A DNA stretch of 64,000 nucleotides from Lujinxingia vulgaris (GCF_007997005.1 NZ_VOSL01000059.1:1-64000), one strand, 5' to 3'. Counted from the first letter of the stretch, positions 27,628 to 36,412 are shown. Numbers and translations are program-made. The notes: generated by a model not told the origin, from the letters alone.

Positions 27628-28059
27628 ATGGACATGGCACAGTTGGGTCAACTGATCACACAGATTCTCGGATGGAGCCTGGGCGGCATGGCCGCCCTGG
27701 TGCTGGCGCGCTACGCCTACAAGGTCATCGCGCCCTTCGACGTCAATGCCGAGCTCGTCGGCGACCGCAACACCGCCGTCGGCGCCAGCAAGGGCATGTT
27801 TCAGATCGCCGCGGCGATCATCCTGCACGGGCTCGTCGGTGGCGATCGCATGGCGAGCACGCTGTGGGCCGACATCGCGCTTGTCGCCGGCCTCTTCTTG
27901 CTGGGCCTCTTGATGCTCTGGGTCGGGCGCGTCATCCTCGTGGCGGCGACCTCCTTCGACTTCAACAAGCAGATCCACGAAGAAGACAACCTGGCCGTCG
28001 GCCTGATTGAGGGTAGCTACTTCATCGCGTTTGCCGTGATCATTCACGGCGTCATCTAA
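27628..28059 (+). CDS. DUF350 (YjfL-like) membrane protein
   Basis: A 143-residue, four-helix inner-membrane protein. It matches DUF350 by length and layout, with DVNAELVGDRNTAVGASKGM after the first helix and DFNKQIHEEDNLAVGLIEGS before the last. The two paired motifs are the internal repeat typical of the family. Cotranscribed with its neighbours (15 bp before the aminopropyltransferase). Confidence 0.9.
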   Translation: MDMAQLGQLITQILGWSLGGMAALVLARYAYKVIAPFDVNAELVGDRNTAVGASKGMFQIAAAIILHGLVGGDRMASTLWADIALVAGLFLLGLLMLWVGRVILVAATSFDFNKQIHEEDNLAVGLIEGSYFIAFAVIIHGVI

Positions 28060-28074
28060 GCGCCCCAAAGTCCT

Positions 28075-29658
28075 ATGAGCCCCCCCGAACTCGCCGAGAC
28101 CACCGAGGCGGCCTCCCCTCAACCCCTGGGCGGCCGCCAGCGCACGCTTCTTGCGATCGTCGCCCTGAGCGTGGGTGCCGTCTCGATCTGCGGCATCATC
28201 TACCAGCTCATCGTCGGCACGGTGAGCACCTACCTGCTGGGCAACAGCACCTTTCAGTTCTCCATGACCATCGGCCTCTTTATGTCGGCCTACGGTCTGG
28301 GCGCCTTCCTCTCCACGCGGGTCAAGACGCACCTGGTCGATGTCTTCGTGCTCACCGAGATCCTGGTGGGGCTTGTGGGGGGGCTGTCGGCCTTTGCGCT
28401 CTTTTACCTCTATGCCATCGGCGGTTTTTTCGAGATCGGGCGCGTCGTGCTGATCCTGACGCTCGGCACGCTGGTAGGCCTGGAGATGCCGCTCCTGATT
28501 CGCATCAGCGAGGAGCTGCGCCAGGATCTGCGCTTAAGCGTCGGTCAGATGATGGGCGTCGACTACCTGGGCGCGCTCGTCGGCGGGGTGGCCTTCCCCC
28601 TTTTGCTGCTCCCGGTCTTCGGCATCATGGGCTCCTCGCTGCTCATCGGGCTCTTCAATGTGCTCGTCGCCCTGGTGATGCTTCAGGTCTTTCGCCCCAT
28701 GCTCACCCGCGCGCGCCCCATGCTCACACTGGGCGCGCTGGCGCTGGCGCTGCTCGGCGGCGCGCTGATCATCAACCGCCCCATGGAGCGCCTGGTGGAG
28801 CGCGAGCTCTATGAAGACCCCATCGTCTTTATGGAGCAGACCCCCTACCAGAAGATCGTGATGTCCAGGCGCGACGACGACATCCGCCTCTTCCTCGACG
28901 GCTCGCTGCAGTTCTCCGCCCGCGATGAGTACCGCTACCACGAGGCGCTGGTGCACCCGGCGGCAAGCCGACTTCAGACCATCGAGCGTGTGCTGGTGCT
29001 CGGCGGCGGCGACGGCCTGGCGCTGCGCGAGCTGGGCCACTACCAGAGCATTGAGCACATCACGATGGTCGACCTCGACCCGGCCATGACGCGCCTGGGC
29101 CGCGACCACCCGATGCTGCGCGAGCTCAACCAGCAGGCCTTTGAAAAGCTCCCGGTAGAGGTGCTTAACGTCGACGCCTTTAACTTTGTGCGCGAGTTTG
29201 AATCGCGCGATGAGCCGCCCTACGACCTCATCATTATCGATCTGCCCGACCCTCACCACGAGTCGCTGGCCAAGCTCTACTCGGTGACCTTTTACGTAAG
29301 CCTGCAGGCGCTCCTGGCCCCCGACGGCCTGATGGTCGCCCAGCTCGGCAGCCCCTTCTTTGCCAACCGCACCTACTGGGGCGCCATCGCCACTCTGGAG
29401 CGCGCCGGCTGGCAGACGCGCCCCTTTCACGCCAACGTCCCGAGTTTTGGCGAGTGGGGTTTTGCGCTGGCCTCCCCGGGCTTTGTGCCCCCCGCGCCCC
29501 TGCGCGACTTCAGAGGCCGCTTCTACGACAGCGACCACGATGACGAGCTCTTCTACTTCCCCCCTGATCTGCAGCGTCGCCAGGAGGTCGAGCCCAACAC
29601 CTTGATGCGACCGGTGCTCATCGACTACTTTCGTAACGACTGGCGCAGCTGGAACTGA
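28075..29658 (+). CDS. Membrane-bound polyamine aminopropyltransferase (spermidine synthase-like)
   Basis: Residues ~20-240 hold six or seven helices (for example IYQLIVGTVSTYLLG, LFMSAYGLGAFLS). Residues ~250-520 are a spermidine-synthase fold: TPYQKIVM, LFLDGSLQFSARDEYRYHEALVHP, the SAM-type motif VLVLGGGDGLALREL, MVDLDPAM and IIIDLPDPH. The fusion of a helix bundle to the transferase is a known subtype. The enzyme would move the aminopropyl group of decarboxylated SAM to an amine acceptor; with DUF350/DUF4178 partners the acceptor may not be putrescine. DPH in place of the usual DxTDP motif is also seen in this subtype. Confidence 0.9.
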   Translation: MSPPELAETTEAASPQPLGGRQRTLLAIVALSVGAVSICGIIYQLIVGTVSTYLLGNSTFQFSMTIGLFMSAYGLGAFLSTRVKTHLVDVFVLTEILVGLVGGLSAFALFYLYAIGGFFEIGRVVLILTLGTLVGLEMPLLIRISEELRQDLRLSVGQMMGVDYLGALVGGVAFPLLLLPVFGIMGSSLLIGLFNVLVALVMLQVFRPMLTRARPMLTLGALALALLGGALIINRPMERLVERELYEDPIVFMEQTPYQKIVMSRRDDDIRLFLDGSLQFSARDEYRYHEALVHPAASRLQTIERVLVLGGGDGLALRELGHYQSIEHITMVDLDPAMTRLGRDHPMLRELNQQAFEKLPVEVLNVDAFNFVREFESRDEPPYDLIIIDLPDPHHESLAKLYSVTFYVSLQALLAPDGLMVAQLGSPFFANRTYWGAIATLERAGWQTRPFHANVPSFGEWGFALASPGFVPPAPLRDFRGRFYDSDHDDELFYFPPDLQRRQEVEPNTLMRPVLIDYFRNDWRSWN

Positions 29659-29686
29659 CCTGCCCCCACCTTTTTAAGGCACCCTT

Positions 29687-29929
29687 ATGAACGGACACGC
29701 CATCGGGCTCGGCCTGCTCTGCGGCCTCCTCTTTCTCTTCATCGCCGCCATCGCCGTCGCCGCAAACCCCGACGACAGCCCGCCCACCGACAACGAGCGC
29801 GAGTACACTCGCCGCCACCGCGACATGCACGTCGTCTACTACGGCCGCCACGCCTACCCGCGCTCCGGGCGCCTGGGCAGCGTGGGCAACCGCGGCTTCC
29901 GCGGCGGTGGGTTGCACGGCGGGAAATGA
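29687..29929 (+). CDS. Small membrane protein at the end of the polyamine operon
   Basis: An 80-residue frame 28 bp after the transferase. One N-terminal helix (LGLLCGLLFLFIAAIAVAA) is followed by a short polar tail rich in Arg, Tyr, His and Gly ending RGFRGGGLHGGK. No family recognised. Its position suggests a role with the operon. Confidence 0.6.
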   Translation: MNGHAIGLGLLCGLLFLFIAAIAVAANPDDSPPTDNEREYTRRHRDMHVVYYGRHAYPRSGRLGSVGNRGFRGGGLHGGK

Positions 29930-30070
29930 CACCCCCCAAACCCGTCCCGGGGACGATCATTTCTCAGCGATATCAACACCTTATCCCCACAACCCACCCG
30001 ACCACCACGCATATTCGCTGAACGCGTTTAACAAAAACCGTACCCAACCCCCTCTTTTTGCCGACCTCCA

Positions 30071-30115
30071 AAAACGACCCACGGTCACCGTTGAGGTGAC
30101 CGTGGGTCGTTTTTT
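30071..30115. terminator. Bidirectional terminator built on the repeat core
   Basis: A perfect 19-bp stem with a 5-base loop (AAAACGACCCACGGTCACC, GTTGA, and its complement) flanked by A- and T-runs, so it can stop transcription in both directions. Each arm contains GACCCACGGTCAC, a variant of the window-wide palindrome. Confidence 0.92.
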
Positions 30116-30239
30116 ATCCAGCCAAATCAACACCTTACACGCATTTCGTCGCAAGACGGGCGATTCGCATCTGAAACCTGGTCAAACACGTTCAACGAAA
30201 ACGTCACCCCCCACCAGCCCATCCCTCACCCCCCGACAC

Positions 30240-30402
30240 GTCCCAACCACAACCCACCCCACGCCCGCCCGAACCTCCCCACACCGCAAACCCCGGCGCC
30301 CCACAACCACCCAACCACACAACCACCCAACCTCAACCCGCACACCACCCCACGCCCTCACGCTCCTCCCCACACCGCAAACCCCCGGCGCCCCCCCGAG
30401 CC
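30240..30402. repeat. C/A-rich module repeat, copy 2
   Basis: Two units of CGAACCTCCCCACACCGCAA followed by ACCCCGGCGCCCC and ACAACCACCCAACC-type tails. It lies directly behind the 3' end of the following minus-strand gene. Confidence 0.75.
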
Positions 30403-30406
30403 CTAC

Positions 30407-31792
30407 TCACCGCGCCCACACCCCGGCAAGCCTTGCCACGTTGTCATTGTCGATCCAGTGCACATAGAGCGGCCCCTCCCCCTCCAGCAACGACCCGGGG
30501 TTGAGCACCACCTCAATGCGCTCGTCACTCCAGCTCACGATGCGCTGCAGCTCCACCCGGGCGCTCTCCAGATAGTCCGGACCATCGGTCAACACCACCC
30601 GTCGCCAGCTGCCATCGACGTAGACCTCGCCAAACATGTAGTCGGGTTGGTTGTAGCCAGCCGGCTCCGGCCCCACCTGATGGTAGAAACCCCGCGTGCT
30701 ATCCCAGTGGGTGTTGGGCGTATAGCGCCCCAGCTCCTCCTCGTCGGGCCCGAGATTCATCGCCGGCAACCAGATCTGGCGTCCGGTGTCCGCAAACCAG
30801 TACTGCCACTCATTGAAGATCATCCCGGGCTCGGTGTCGCCGGTGGGGTCGATGAACATCTCCTCCAGATGCCAACGCGTCACATCCCCTTCGGGCCGAG
30901 ACGACCACACCGGCACCCGGTAGCCGTTCTCCATCGGCGGCGGAAACACGAGCGTGCCTCCCTCGCTGTACTGCCACTGATTCTTCGCGATGTTGCCCGC
31001 CGCCGAGCCTCCCCACCCCTCCTGCTGACTGTCGCGCTGAGAGCCCCGCATCGTTTTCAGCGAGTTGTCGTTCTGCCCCTGGGGGTAACGCACCCGCGAC
31101 GCATAATAGTAACGCCCGTCGCGAAAAGGCGCCGGCTCACTGGTCTTACCTCCGGTGGCCGCAACCCCCATAAAGTACGCGCCGCTCTTGCGATCTTCGG
31201 GGCCGCCACCGGCCGGCCCCAGGTAATGCGCCGGACCTCCGGGGTAACGCAAGCCCTCCCCCTCCCGCTGATACACCGGCCGGGCCCGGGGCGACTCCTT
31301 GCCGTAAAGTGGCGAATCTTCCACCTCCTCGCCATGCGCAAGCCCCGCGTTAAACCCCTCCGCCTCGCCGCGCACATAGACCTCATCCCCGAAATCCCAC
31401 AGGAGCGCCGGCCCGCCCCCGGGCTTCTCGCCAAACCCCACCGCCGCGCTCCCCACCTCAAGCACCACGCGGGCCCCGGCCTCCTGTGGCCCACGCACCT
31501 CATAGCCCCCCTGCCCCTCCCAGAGCTGCGCGTCTTCCCCGCTATCGGCCGCATCACCTCCCCCGCCGGCATCTTCCCCCTCGTCAGCATCACCCGCATC
31601 GCCGCCGCCTGGGCCGCCAGCATCACTCGCATCCTCCCCCGCATCGCGCGCCACGTTGGCATCGCCCGCTCCCGCATCCACCGCAACGCCCGCGTCATCT
31701 CGCGTCGCCGGCCCCTCCGGCTCCCCGCTGCACCCTACCATCGCGGCCAACGCCACCATCACCCAAGCCATCTTCACCGTTTTCCAGCGCAT
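30407..31792 (-). CDS. Secreted lipoprotein, polysaccharide-binding or lyase-like
   Basis: The start is the second of two adjacent ATGs (31792), with GAGGGGAG just upstream. The signal ends AALAAMVGC, followed by a ~75-residue Ala/Asp/Gly linker. The ~360-residue domain is rich in Trp, Tyr and Gly (FRDGRYYYASRVRYPQGQND, EMFIDPTGDTEPGMIFNEWQ, GEVYVDGSWRRVVLTDGPDY), a pattern reminiscent of carbohydrate-active beta-sandwich proteins. I do not recognise the family, so function is left open. Confidence 0.7.
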   Translation of the reverse strand: MRWKTVKMAWVMVALAAMVGCSGEPEGPATRDDAGVAVDAGAGDANVARDAGEDASDAGGPGGGDAGDADEGEDAGGGGDAADSGEDAQLWEGQGGYEVRGPQEAGARVVLEVGSAAVGFGEKPGGGPALLWDFGDEVYVRGEAEGFNAGLAHGEEVEDSPLYGKESPRARPVYQREGEGLRYPGGPAHYLGPAGGGPEDRKSGAYFMGVAATGGKTSEPAPFRDGRYYYASRVRYPQGQNDNSLKTMRGSQRDSQQEGWGGSAAGNIAKNQWQYSEGGTLVFPPPMENGYRVPVWSSRPEGDVTRWHLEEMFIDPTGDTEPGMIFNEWQYWFADTGRQIWLPAMNLGPDEEELGRYTPNTHWDSTRGFYHQVGPEPAGYNQPDYMFGEVYVDGSWRRVVLTDGPDYLESARVELQRIVSWSDERIEVVLNPGSLLEGEGPLYVHWIDNDNVARLAGVWAR

Positions 31793-31947
31793 CATCGCTC
31801 CCCTCAAAGCAGCCTCATCCACTGGCGTCCCCTCACCACACGAAAGCAGAGGACGCCCAGTCTCTAAAATACGATGTCCCCTCACTACCACGCCCCCCGA
31901 CCCCCGTCAGGCAACGCCGCGTTTCAAGATGCAACGACCGCACCCCA

Positions 31948-32085
31948 CCCCACGCCCACACGAACCTCCCCACACCGCAAGCCCCGGCGCCCCACCACCA
32001 CACAACCACCCAACCTCAACCCGCACCCCACCACACGCCCACACGAACCTCCCCACACCGCAACCCCCGACGCCCCACCGTTGAA
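31948..32085. repeat. C/A-rich module repeat, copy 3
   Basis: ACGAACCTCCCCACACCGCA and GGCGCCCCACCACC modules, two units, upstream of the A1 lipoprotein gene. Confidence 0.75.
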
Positions 32086-32122
32086 CTCCTCACCCCATCT
32101 CGGTACTCTGACTCCATAGTCA

Positions 32123-32153
32123 TACAATAGCCGGGGGGCAGCTCGCCCCCCGG
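32123..32153 (+). promoter_or_regulatory. -10 element and 5'-leader hairpin of lipoprotein A1
   Basis: TACAAT (32123-32128) is a good -10. The predicted transcript would begin in or next to a 9-bp GC hairpin (CCGGGGGGC/GCCCCCCGG, 32131-32153) that ends 38 bp before the ATG. Confidence 0.45.
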
Positions 32154-32191
32154 CACGTTTGTCTGTTCCTCATCCGTACCGAGCCCTCACC

Positions 32192-33064
32192 ATGCCCCTC
32201 CTCCCCCACCACGCGCTCCACCGCATCGGAAGCGCGCTCTTCAGCGCGCTGCTTCTCCTCTCTGCGGGCTGCGGCCCCGATGATGGCCCCGACACCCTGG
32301 TCGAGGGCGATGGCTGGGAGTTCCAGGAGCCCGGCCATCCCACTGATCCGAGCGACCCCACGGACCCTGCAAACCCCGGCGACCCCGGCGACCCCACTGA
32401 TCCGGGCGACCCCACGGACCCTACAGACCCCGGCGATCCGGGCGATCCCACTGACCCCACCGGCCGCTACCTCCAGCCGCTTCCCGATGGCTTTGAAGTC
32501 CCCCTGCTCGACGAAGACTTCGTCGTGCGCCTGGAGTGGGAGCACCTCACCGACGAGCGCCCCCTGGTCAGCCGCTCCGTCGACCTGGAGCTTATCACCT
32601 GCCTCGCCCCGCCCGGTCAGACCTTTGACCGCCACCACACCGAGGCCTGCGCCTCCTGGAGCAACCCGATAAGCCAGTGGCGCATCGATGGCGAAGCCTA
32701 CCCGGTGCGCGCCGGCGAAGACGCCACCCGCGACGGGGTCGCCGAACAGGTCGGCCACGCCCTGCTCCCGGCCGGCCGCACCCACGTCGGCGTGCGCTAC
32801 CACTACGGCGGCTACGACGCCCGCGCCACACTCACCATGTACCTGGAGGGACGACGCATCTGGGAAGACACCAGAATCCTCACCGAACGCGACCAGACCT
32901 GGTATGCCGCCATCTTCGCGTGGTCCGCCGACCCCGATATCCCCCAGAACCCGACCCGCATCGAACCGCCCCCCTGCACCTCCGAAGCCCCTGGCGCCTG
33001 CGCCGATGAGGGCGTCTACGCCGAAGAGGTGCTCCTCGATGGCGCCGAAATCGACGCCGATTAA
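32192..33064 (+). CDS. Paralogous lipoprotein A1
   Basis: ATG 32192 gives a signal ending LLLSAGC. A TDP/GDP-rich low-complexity linker (about residues 50-90, made of DNA repeats of the type GACCCC) leads to a ~190-residue domain: FVVRLEWEHLTDERPL, DLELITC, GEDATRDGVAEQVGHALLPAGRTHVGVRYH, TMYLEGRRIWE and TWYAAIFAW. These motifs recur in three neighbours. Two Cys pairs (TCLAPP..EACASW, PPCTSEAPGAC). Function unknown; location on the outer surface is inferred from the lipobox. Confidence 0.75.
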   Translation: MPLLPHHALHRIGSALFSALLLLSAGCGPDDGPDTLVEGDGWEFQEPGHPTDPSDPTDPANPGDPGDPTDPGDPTDPTDPGDPGDPTDPTGRYLQPLPDGFEVPLLDEDFVVRLEWEHLTDERPLVSRSVDLELITCLAPPGQTFDRHHTEACASWSNPISQWRIDGEAYPVRAGEDATRDGVAEQVGHALLPAGRTHVGVRYHYGGYDARATLTMYLEGRRIWEDTRILTERDQTWYAAIFAWSADPDIPQNPTRIEPPPCTSEAPGACADEGVYAEEVLLDGAEIDAD

Positions 33065-33224
33065 TACGCCGTGAGCAGAAGTTGACGCTGATGAATGCGA
33101 GATTGAGCGTGACGCGAGCAAGGCGCAAAACGCAGGCGATGCTTTAGCATCGTCGAGGCTTTGCAACGCAGCTCCCGGTGCTCTCAATGCAGCAGACACA
33201 GCGTCAACGATAGCTCACGGCGTA
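33065..33224. repeat. 160-bp structured element, copy 1
   Basis: The element begins immediately after the A1 stop. Its ends are a perfect 12-bp inverted repeat (TACGCCGTGAGC/GCTCACGGCGTA), followed inward by a second perfect 10-bp pair (GTTGACGCTG/CAGCGTCAAC), a third (ATTGAG/CTCAAT), and an apical hairpin CGATGC-TTTA-GCATCG. Nearly the whole element folds into one long rod. It ends 46 bp before the B1 start codon. Confidence 0.85.
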
Positions 33225-33270
33225 ACAACCCCTAACAATCAAGCACTTAAACTCACCAGCGAGAATTACC

Positions 33271-34068
33271 ATGCGCCCCAACCTCCCGATTGCCATACTC
33301 CTCGCCATCTTCATCGTGGCCCCGGCCTGCACGCCCGAAAACGCCGAAAGCCCCAACGACGACTGCCCCGACGCCTCCTGCGACGTGCAGCCCGACGAGG
33401 ACGCCGGTCCAGACGCCTCCGACGCCGACGCCGGCCCGGACGCCTCCGATGCCGACGCCCCCCACGATCTGCCTGACTGGCGCCCACAGGATCCCCCTCC
33501 GCGGCCCGAACGCGACGTCCTCATCGAGGTGATCTGGGAGCGCGTCGATCCCGTGGATGAAGACGCGAGCCCGTACATCAACTCCCTTACCGACCTTGAT
33601 CTCTTCTACTGCCACGCCCTCGACGCTTCGCTCTTCGACGACCTGAACGGCTGCACGAGCTACCGCAACCCGCATGCCGGGTTTAGTCCCACCCCGGATG
33701 GTGAGCGTATGGAGACCGAGCTGCTGCTCGAAAGTCGCTTTATCGACTACCCGGAATGGGTCGTGCACGATCACCCCACCGCCGGGCGCACCCACCTGGT
33801 GGTCCACGGCTACACCATCCGATTCGCCGTCCGAGCCCACGCCCGCGTCTACCTCGATGGTGAGCTGGCCTGGGAGAACTCGGTGGAGCTCACGCCCGAG
33901 GTCAGCAAGGCGATGTGGTACGCTGGCACCATCGACTGGCACGAAGACCCCGCTCAGGTCACCATCACCGACGGCCCCTCGTGTGCTGAGCGCGATGGCG
34001 ATGATGCCTGTCATGAGGTGAACGACGCGCTCTACACCTACGTCGTCACCTTCGCCGAGGCACCCTGA
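33271..34068 (+). CDS. Paralogous lipoprotein B1
   Basis: The signal ends FIVAPAC; an Asp/Ala-rich linker (DADAGPDASDADAP) follows. The ~190-residue domain shares with A1, A2 and B2 the order strand-WERVDP, DLDLFYC, AGRTHLVVHGY, AHARVYLDGELAWE, MWYAGTIDWHED. It is closest to B2 by the shared HARVYL.GEL and WYAG.IDW.ED segments. Disulphide-forming Cys are at similar places. It is read after the 160-bp structured element and ends at a strong terminator. Confidence 0.75.
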   Translation: MRPNLPIAILLAIFIVAPACTPENAESPNDDCPDASCDVQPDEDAGPDASDADAGPDASDADAPHDLPDWRPQDPPPRPERDVLIEVIWERVDPVDEDASPYINSLTDLDLFYCHALDASLFDDLNGCTSYRNPHAGFSPTPDGERMETELLLESRFIDYPEWVVHDHPTAGRTHLVVHGYTIRFAVRAHARVYLDGELAWENSVELTPEVSKAMWYAGTIDWHEDPAQVTITDGPSCAERDGDDACHEVNDALYTYVVTFAEAP

Positions 34069-34098
34069 CGCGGCGTTCCCAGACCATTTGCATCGGTT

Positions 34099-34133
34099 AA
34101 AAAACCGGCCCCTTCAAGGGGGCCGGTTTTTTT
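34099..34133. terminator. Bidirectional terminator after B1
   Basis: AAAAAACCGGCCCC/GGGGCCGGTTTTTT with a short TTCAAG-type loop; A-run before and T-run after. Confidence 0.92.
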
Positions 34134-34266
34134 ATATCGTGCAACGCACCCACCATCGCTTTTGACCCCATCCCCCTCGCGCGGTAGCCTCTCCCCACGC
34201 TCACACCATCACCGCGGAGGGAACTCGCCAGCCACCGGCCCCTTCGCCGCCACCGCCGAGACGACC

Positions 34267-35058
34267 ATGACCCGACCTGGCCTTGTAGCACCCGCGCCCC
34301 TCCCACGTCCCCATGTTCTGCATCGTCTGAGCGCCGCGCTGCTCCTCGCCGCACTCACCACATCCTGCGGTCCGATCGAGGCCAGCGCCCCGGCCCCCGT
34401 CGACTCCGACGCCCACTGGGCGTTTTACGAAACCCCCGTCCCCCCCGAGCCCGCCGAAGATCCCTACCTTCCCCCGCTGCCCGACGACGCGGCCGCCCCG
34501 CTGATGGACGAGCCCTTTGTGATGCGCCTCTCCTGGGAGCCGCTGATCGACGGCCCCATCCTGCGCGAAGACGCCGTCGACCTCGATCTCATCGCCTGCA
34601 TGAGCCCGCTGGCCACCTCCTTTGACGCCCCCAACCGCCTGGGCTGCACCTCCTGGCGCACCCCCGAGAACCCCTGGCCCATCAACGGCGACCTCTTCTT
34701 CACCCGCGCCGGCGACAACGCCACCCGCCACGGCCTCATCGAGCAGGTCGGCCACCCCATCCTCCCCGGCCAGCGCACCCACGCCGCGGTCCGCTACATC
34801 GCCGGCGCCCACACCGTGCTCGCCAGGGTCGACGTCTACCTCCATGGCGAGCGCGTCTGGCAGTACCGCGAAGCCCTCATGGCCCCCGGCCAGACCTGGT
34901 ACGTCGCCCTCTTCGACTGGCTCCCCCACACCGACACCCCCGAGCGCTTCACCCCCCTCCCCTGCCTGGCCGATGACGCCAACCGCTGCGCCCGAGGCGG
35001 GCTTTATATGGACGAGGTCCCACTGGATTTGAGCGAGCATGAGGTGGAGGTGGAGTGA
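34267..35058 (+). CDS. Paralogous lipoprotein A2
   Basis: ATG 34267 gives a signal ending TTSC. Closest to A1: DEPFVMRLSWEPLIDGPIL, DLDLIACMSP, GDNATRHGLIEQVGHPILPGQRTHAAVRY, VDVYLHGERVWQYRE, TWYVALFDW. It lacks the long TDP-rich linker of A1. Four Cys in the same pattern (IACMSP..LGCTSW, PLPCLADDANRC). Envelope-anchored, function unknown. Confidence 0.75.
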   Translation: MTRPGLVAPAPLPRPHVLHRLSAALLLAALTTSCGPIEASAPAPVDSDAHWAFYETPVPPEPAEDPYLPPLPDDAAAPLMDEPFVMRLSWEPLIDGPILREDAVDLDLIACMSPLATSFDAPNRLGCTSWRTPENPWPINGDLFFTRAGDNATRHGLIEQVGHPILPGQRTHAAVRYIAGAHTVLARVDVYLHGERVWQYREALMAPGQTWYVALFDWLPHTDTPERFTPLPCLADDANRCARGGLYMDEVPLDLSEHEVEVE

Positions 35059-35311
35059 ATAAAACCACCTCAGACTCCCCCCACGGACACGCCCCCTAAC
35101 CCACGCACAAATCAACCCGCATCCCCAAGCGGGGCGCCCCCTGAAACCCAACGCCACAACCATTTGAATCGCCCCCCTCCTTCTGGCTAACGTGAGTTTC
35201 TCATCCCACGGGCGTCGCCAGCGCATCGTGAGCAACGCAACGCGTGGAGCTCGCATCACACGCGCTTTCATCTCGAGAGCAACTCAGAACCGATCGCCGC
35301 AGGCCATCATA

Positions 35312-35469
35312 ACGCTGTGAGCTAATGTTGACGCCTTTGGATGCGAAACCGAGAGTGACCTGAACAAGGCGCAAACCACAGGCGATGCTTTTGCATCGTC
35401 GAGGATTTGTAACGCAGCTCAGGGTGCTCTCGGTGCAGCAGACACGGCGCCAACGTTGGCTCACGGCGT
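35312..35469. repeat. 160-bp structured element, copy 2
   Basis: About 80% like copy 1 and again directly upstream of a B-type gene (41 bp before its ATG). The stems are kept although the bases differ: the third stem is ACCGAGAG/CTCTCGGT here against ATTGAG/CTCAAT in copy 1, and in the second stem a T-A pair becomes C-G. The apical hairpin is CGATGC-TTTT-GCATCG. Confidence 0.85.
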
Positions 35470-35509
35470 AGTATTCAATTCAACGTTTCAACACCACAGG
35501 ATCCCTCTT

Positions 35510-36196
35510 ATGAATCCGACACGTCCCATCATCGCCCTCTGCGCCCTACTCCTTCTAGGCAGCGCCTGTAACGCCGATACCGCTGACACCGCCGACTGCC
35601 CCGACGCCCCCTGCGACCCGCAGCCTTCCGAGACGCCCCCGCTCCCCGAGGACGAAGTCGTCATTGCGCTCTCCTGGGAAAAACTCCTTCCGAATGAAGA
35701 CGACCCGGAGTTTCGCGGAGGCCTGGACCTCTACTACTGCACCTCGGAGGAAGACTCTTTTTCTCAAGCCATTGACGAAAATGAATGCGTCTTCTGGGGC
35801 AACTACCCGTCGACCTTCACGACTGACGGTGTCGACACACAAGTCACCATGGTCAGCACGGTCGGCTATGACGATCCCCTCAACTATATCGTTCACGACG
35901 CGTTCTCCTCGGGACGCACCCATATTGTCGCTATGGGCCACAACCATACCGAGGCCATCCGCGCCCATGCCCGCGTCTACCTTGCCGGTGAACTCATCTG
36001 GGAAGCTGCTCAGGAGATTGGCGCCAACGATATCCAAACGCCCTGGTATGCCGGCTACATCGACTGGAACGAGGACCTCGCCGAAGTCACCGTATCTCCG
36101 GGGATCCCCTGCTCCGATGTCGCCGAACCGGAGTGCCAGGGCGAGAGCGAGGTTCTCTACGAAAAGTACGCCACCATGAGCTTTCAACACGATTAA
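35510..36196 (+). CDS. Paralogous lipoprotein B2
   Basis: ATG 35510 gives the signal ALLLLGSAC. A short Asp/Pro linker leads to the family domain: VVIALSWEKLLP, GGLDLYYCTSE, SGRTHIVAMGHNH, AHARVYLAGELIWE, PWYAGYIDWNEDLAEVTV. It is the closest relative of B1. It has a lower-GC codon pattern than its neighbours in places, and is the last of the A-B-A-B series. Confidence 0.78.
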   Translation: MNPTRPIIALCALLLLGSACNADTADTADCPDAPCDPQPSETPPLPEDEVVIALSWEKLLPNEDDPEFRGGLDLYYCTSEEDSFSQAIDENECVFWGNYPSTFTTDGVDTQVTMVSTVGYDDPLNYIVHDAFSSGRTHIVAMGHNHTEAIRAHARVYLAGELIWEAAQEIGANDIQTPWYAGYIDWNEDLAEVTVSPGIPCSDVAEPECQGESEVLYEKYATMSFQHD

Positions 36197-36204
36197 GCAC
36201 AATC

Positions 36205-36412
36205 CGCGCCCCCCCGAACGCCCGCACAAATCAACCCGCATCCCGAAGCGGGGCGTCTACAACCCCCGCCCCACCCAACGTCCTCACGAATCGCCCCACA
36301 TCGCGAACCCCGGCGTCCCACAACCACCCAACCCCTTAACCACCCAACCACAACCCGCGAACCACCCAACGTCCTTACCGGCCTGCCAACATCGCGCACC
36401 CCGCCGCCCCAC
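36205..36412. repeat. C/A-rich module repeat, copy 4
   Basis: Units of AATC(A/G)(A/C)CCC(G/A)CATC(C/G)CGAA with CGGGGCGTC or CCCCGGCGTCCC and ACCACCCAACC tails, three units, between B2 and the next gene. Confidence 0.75.
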
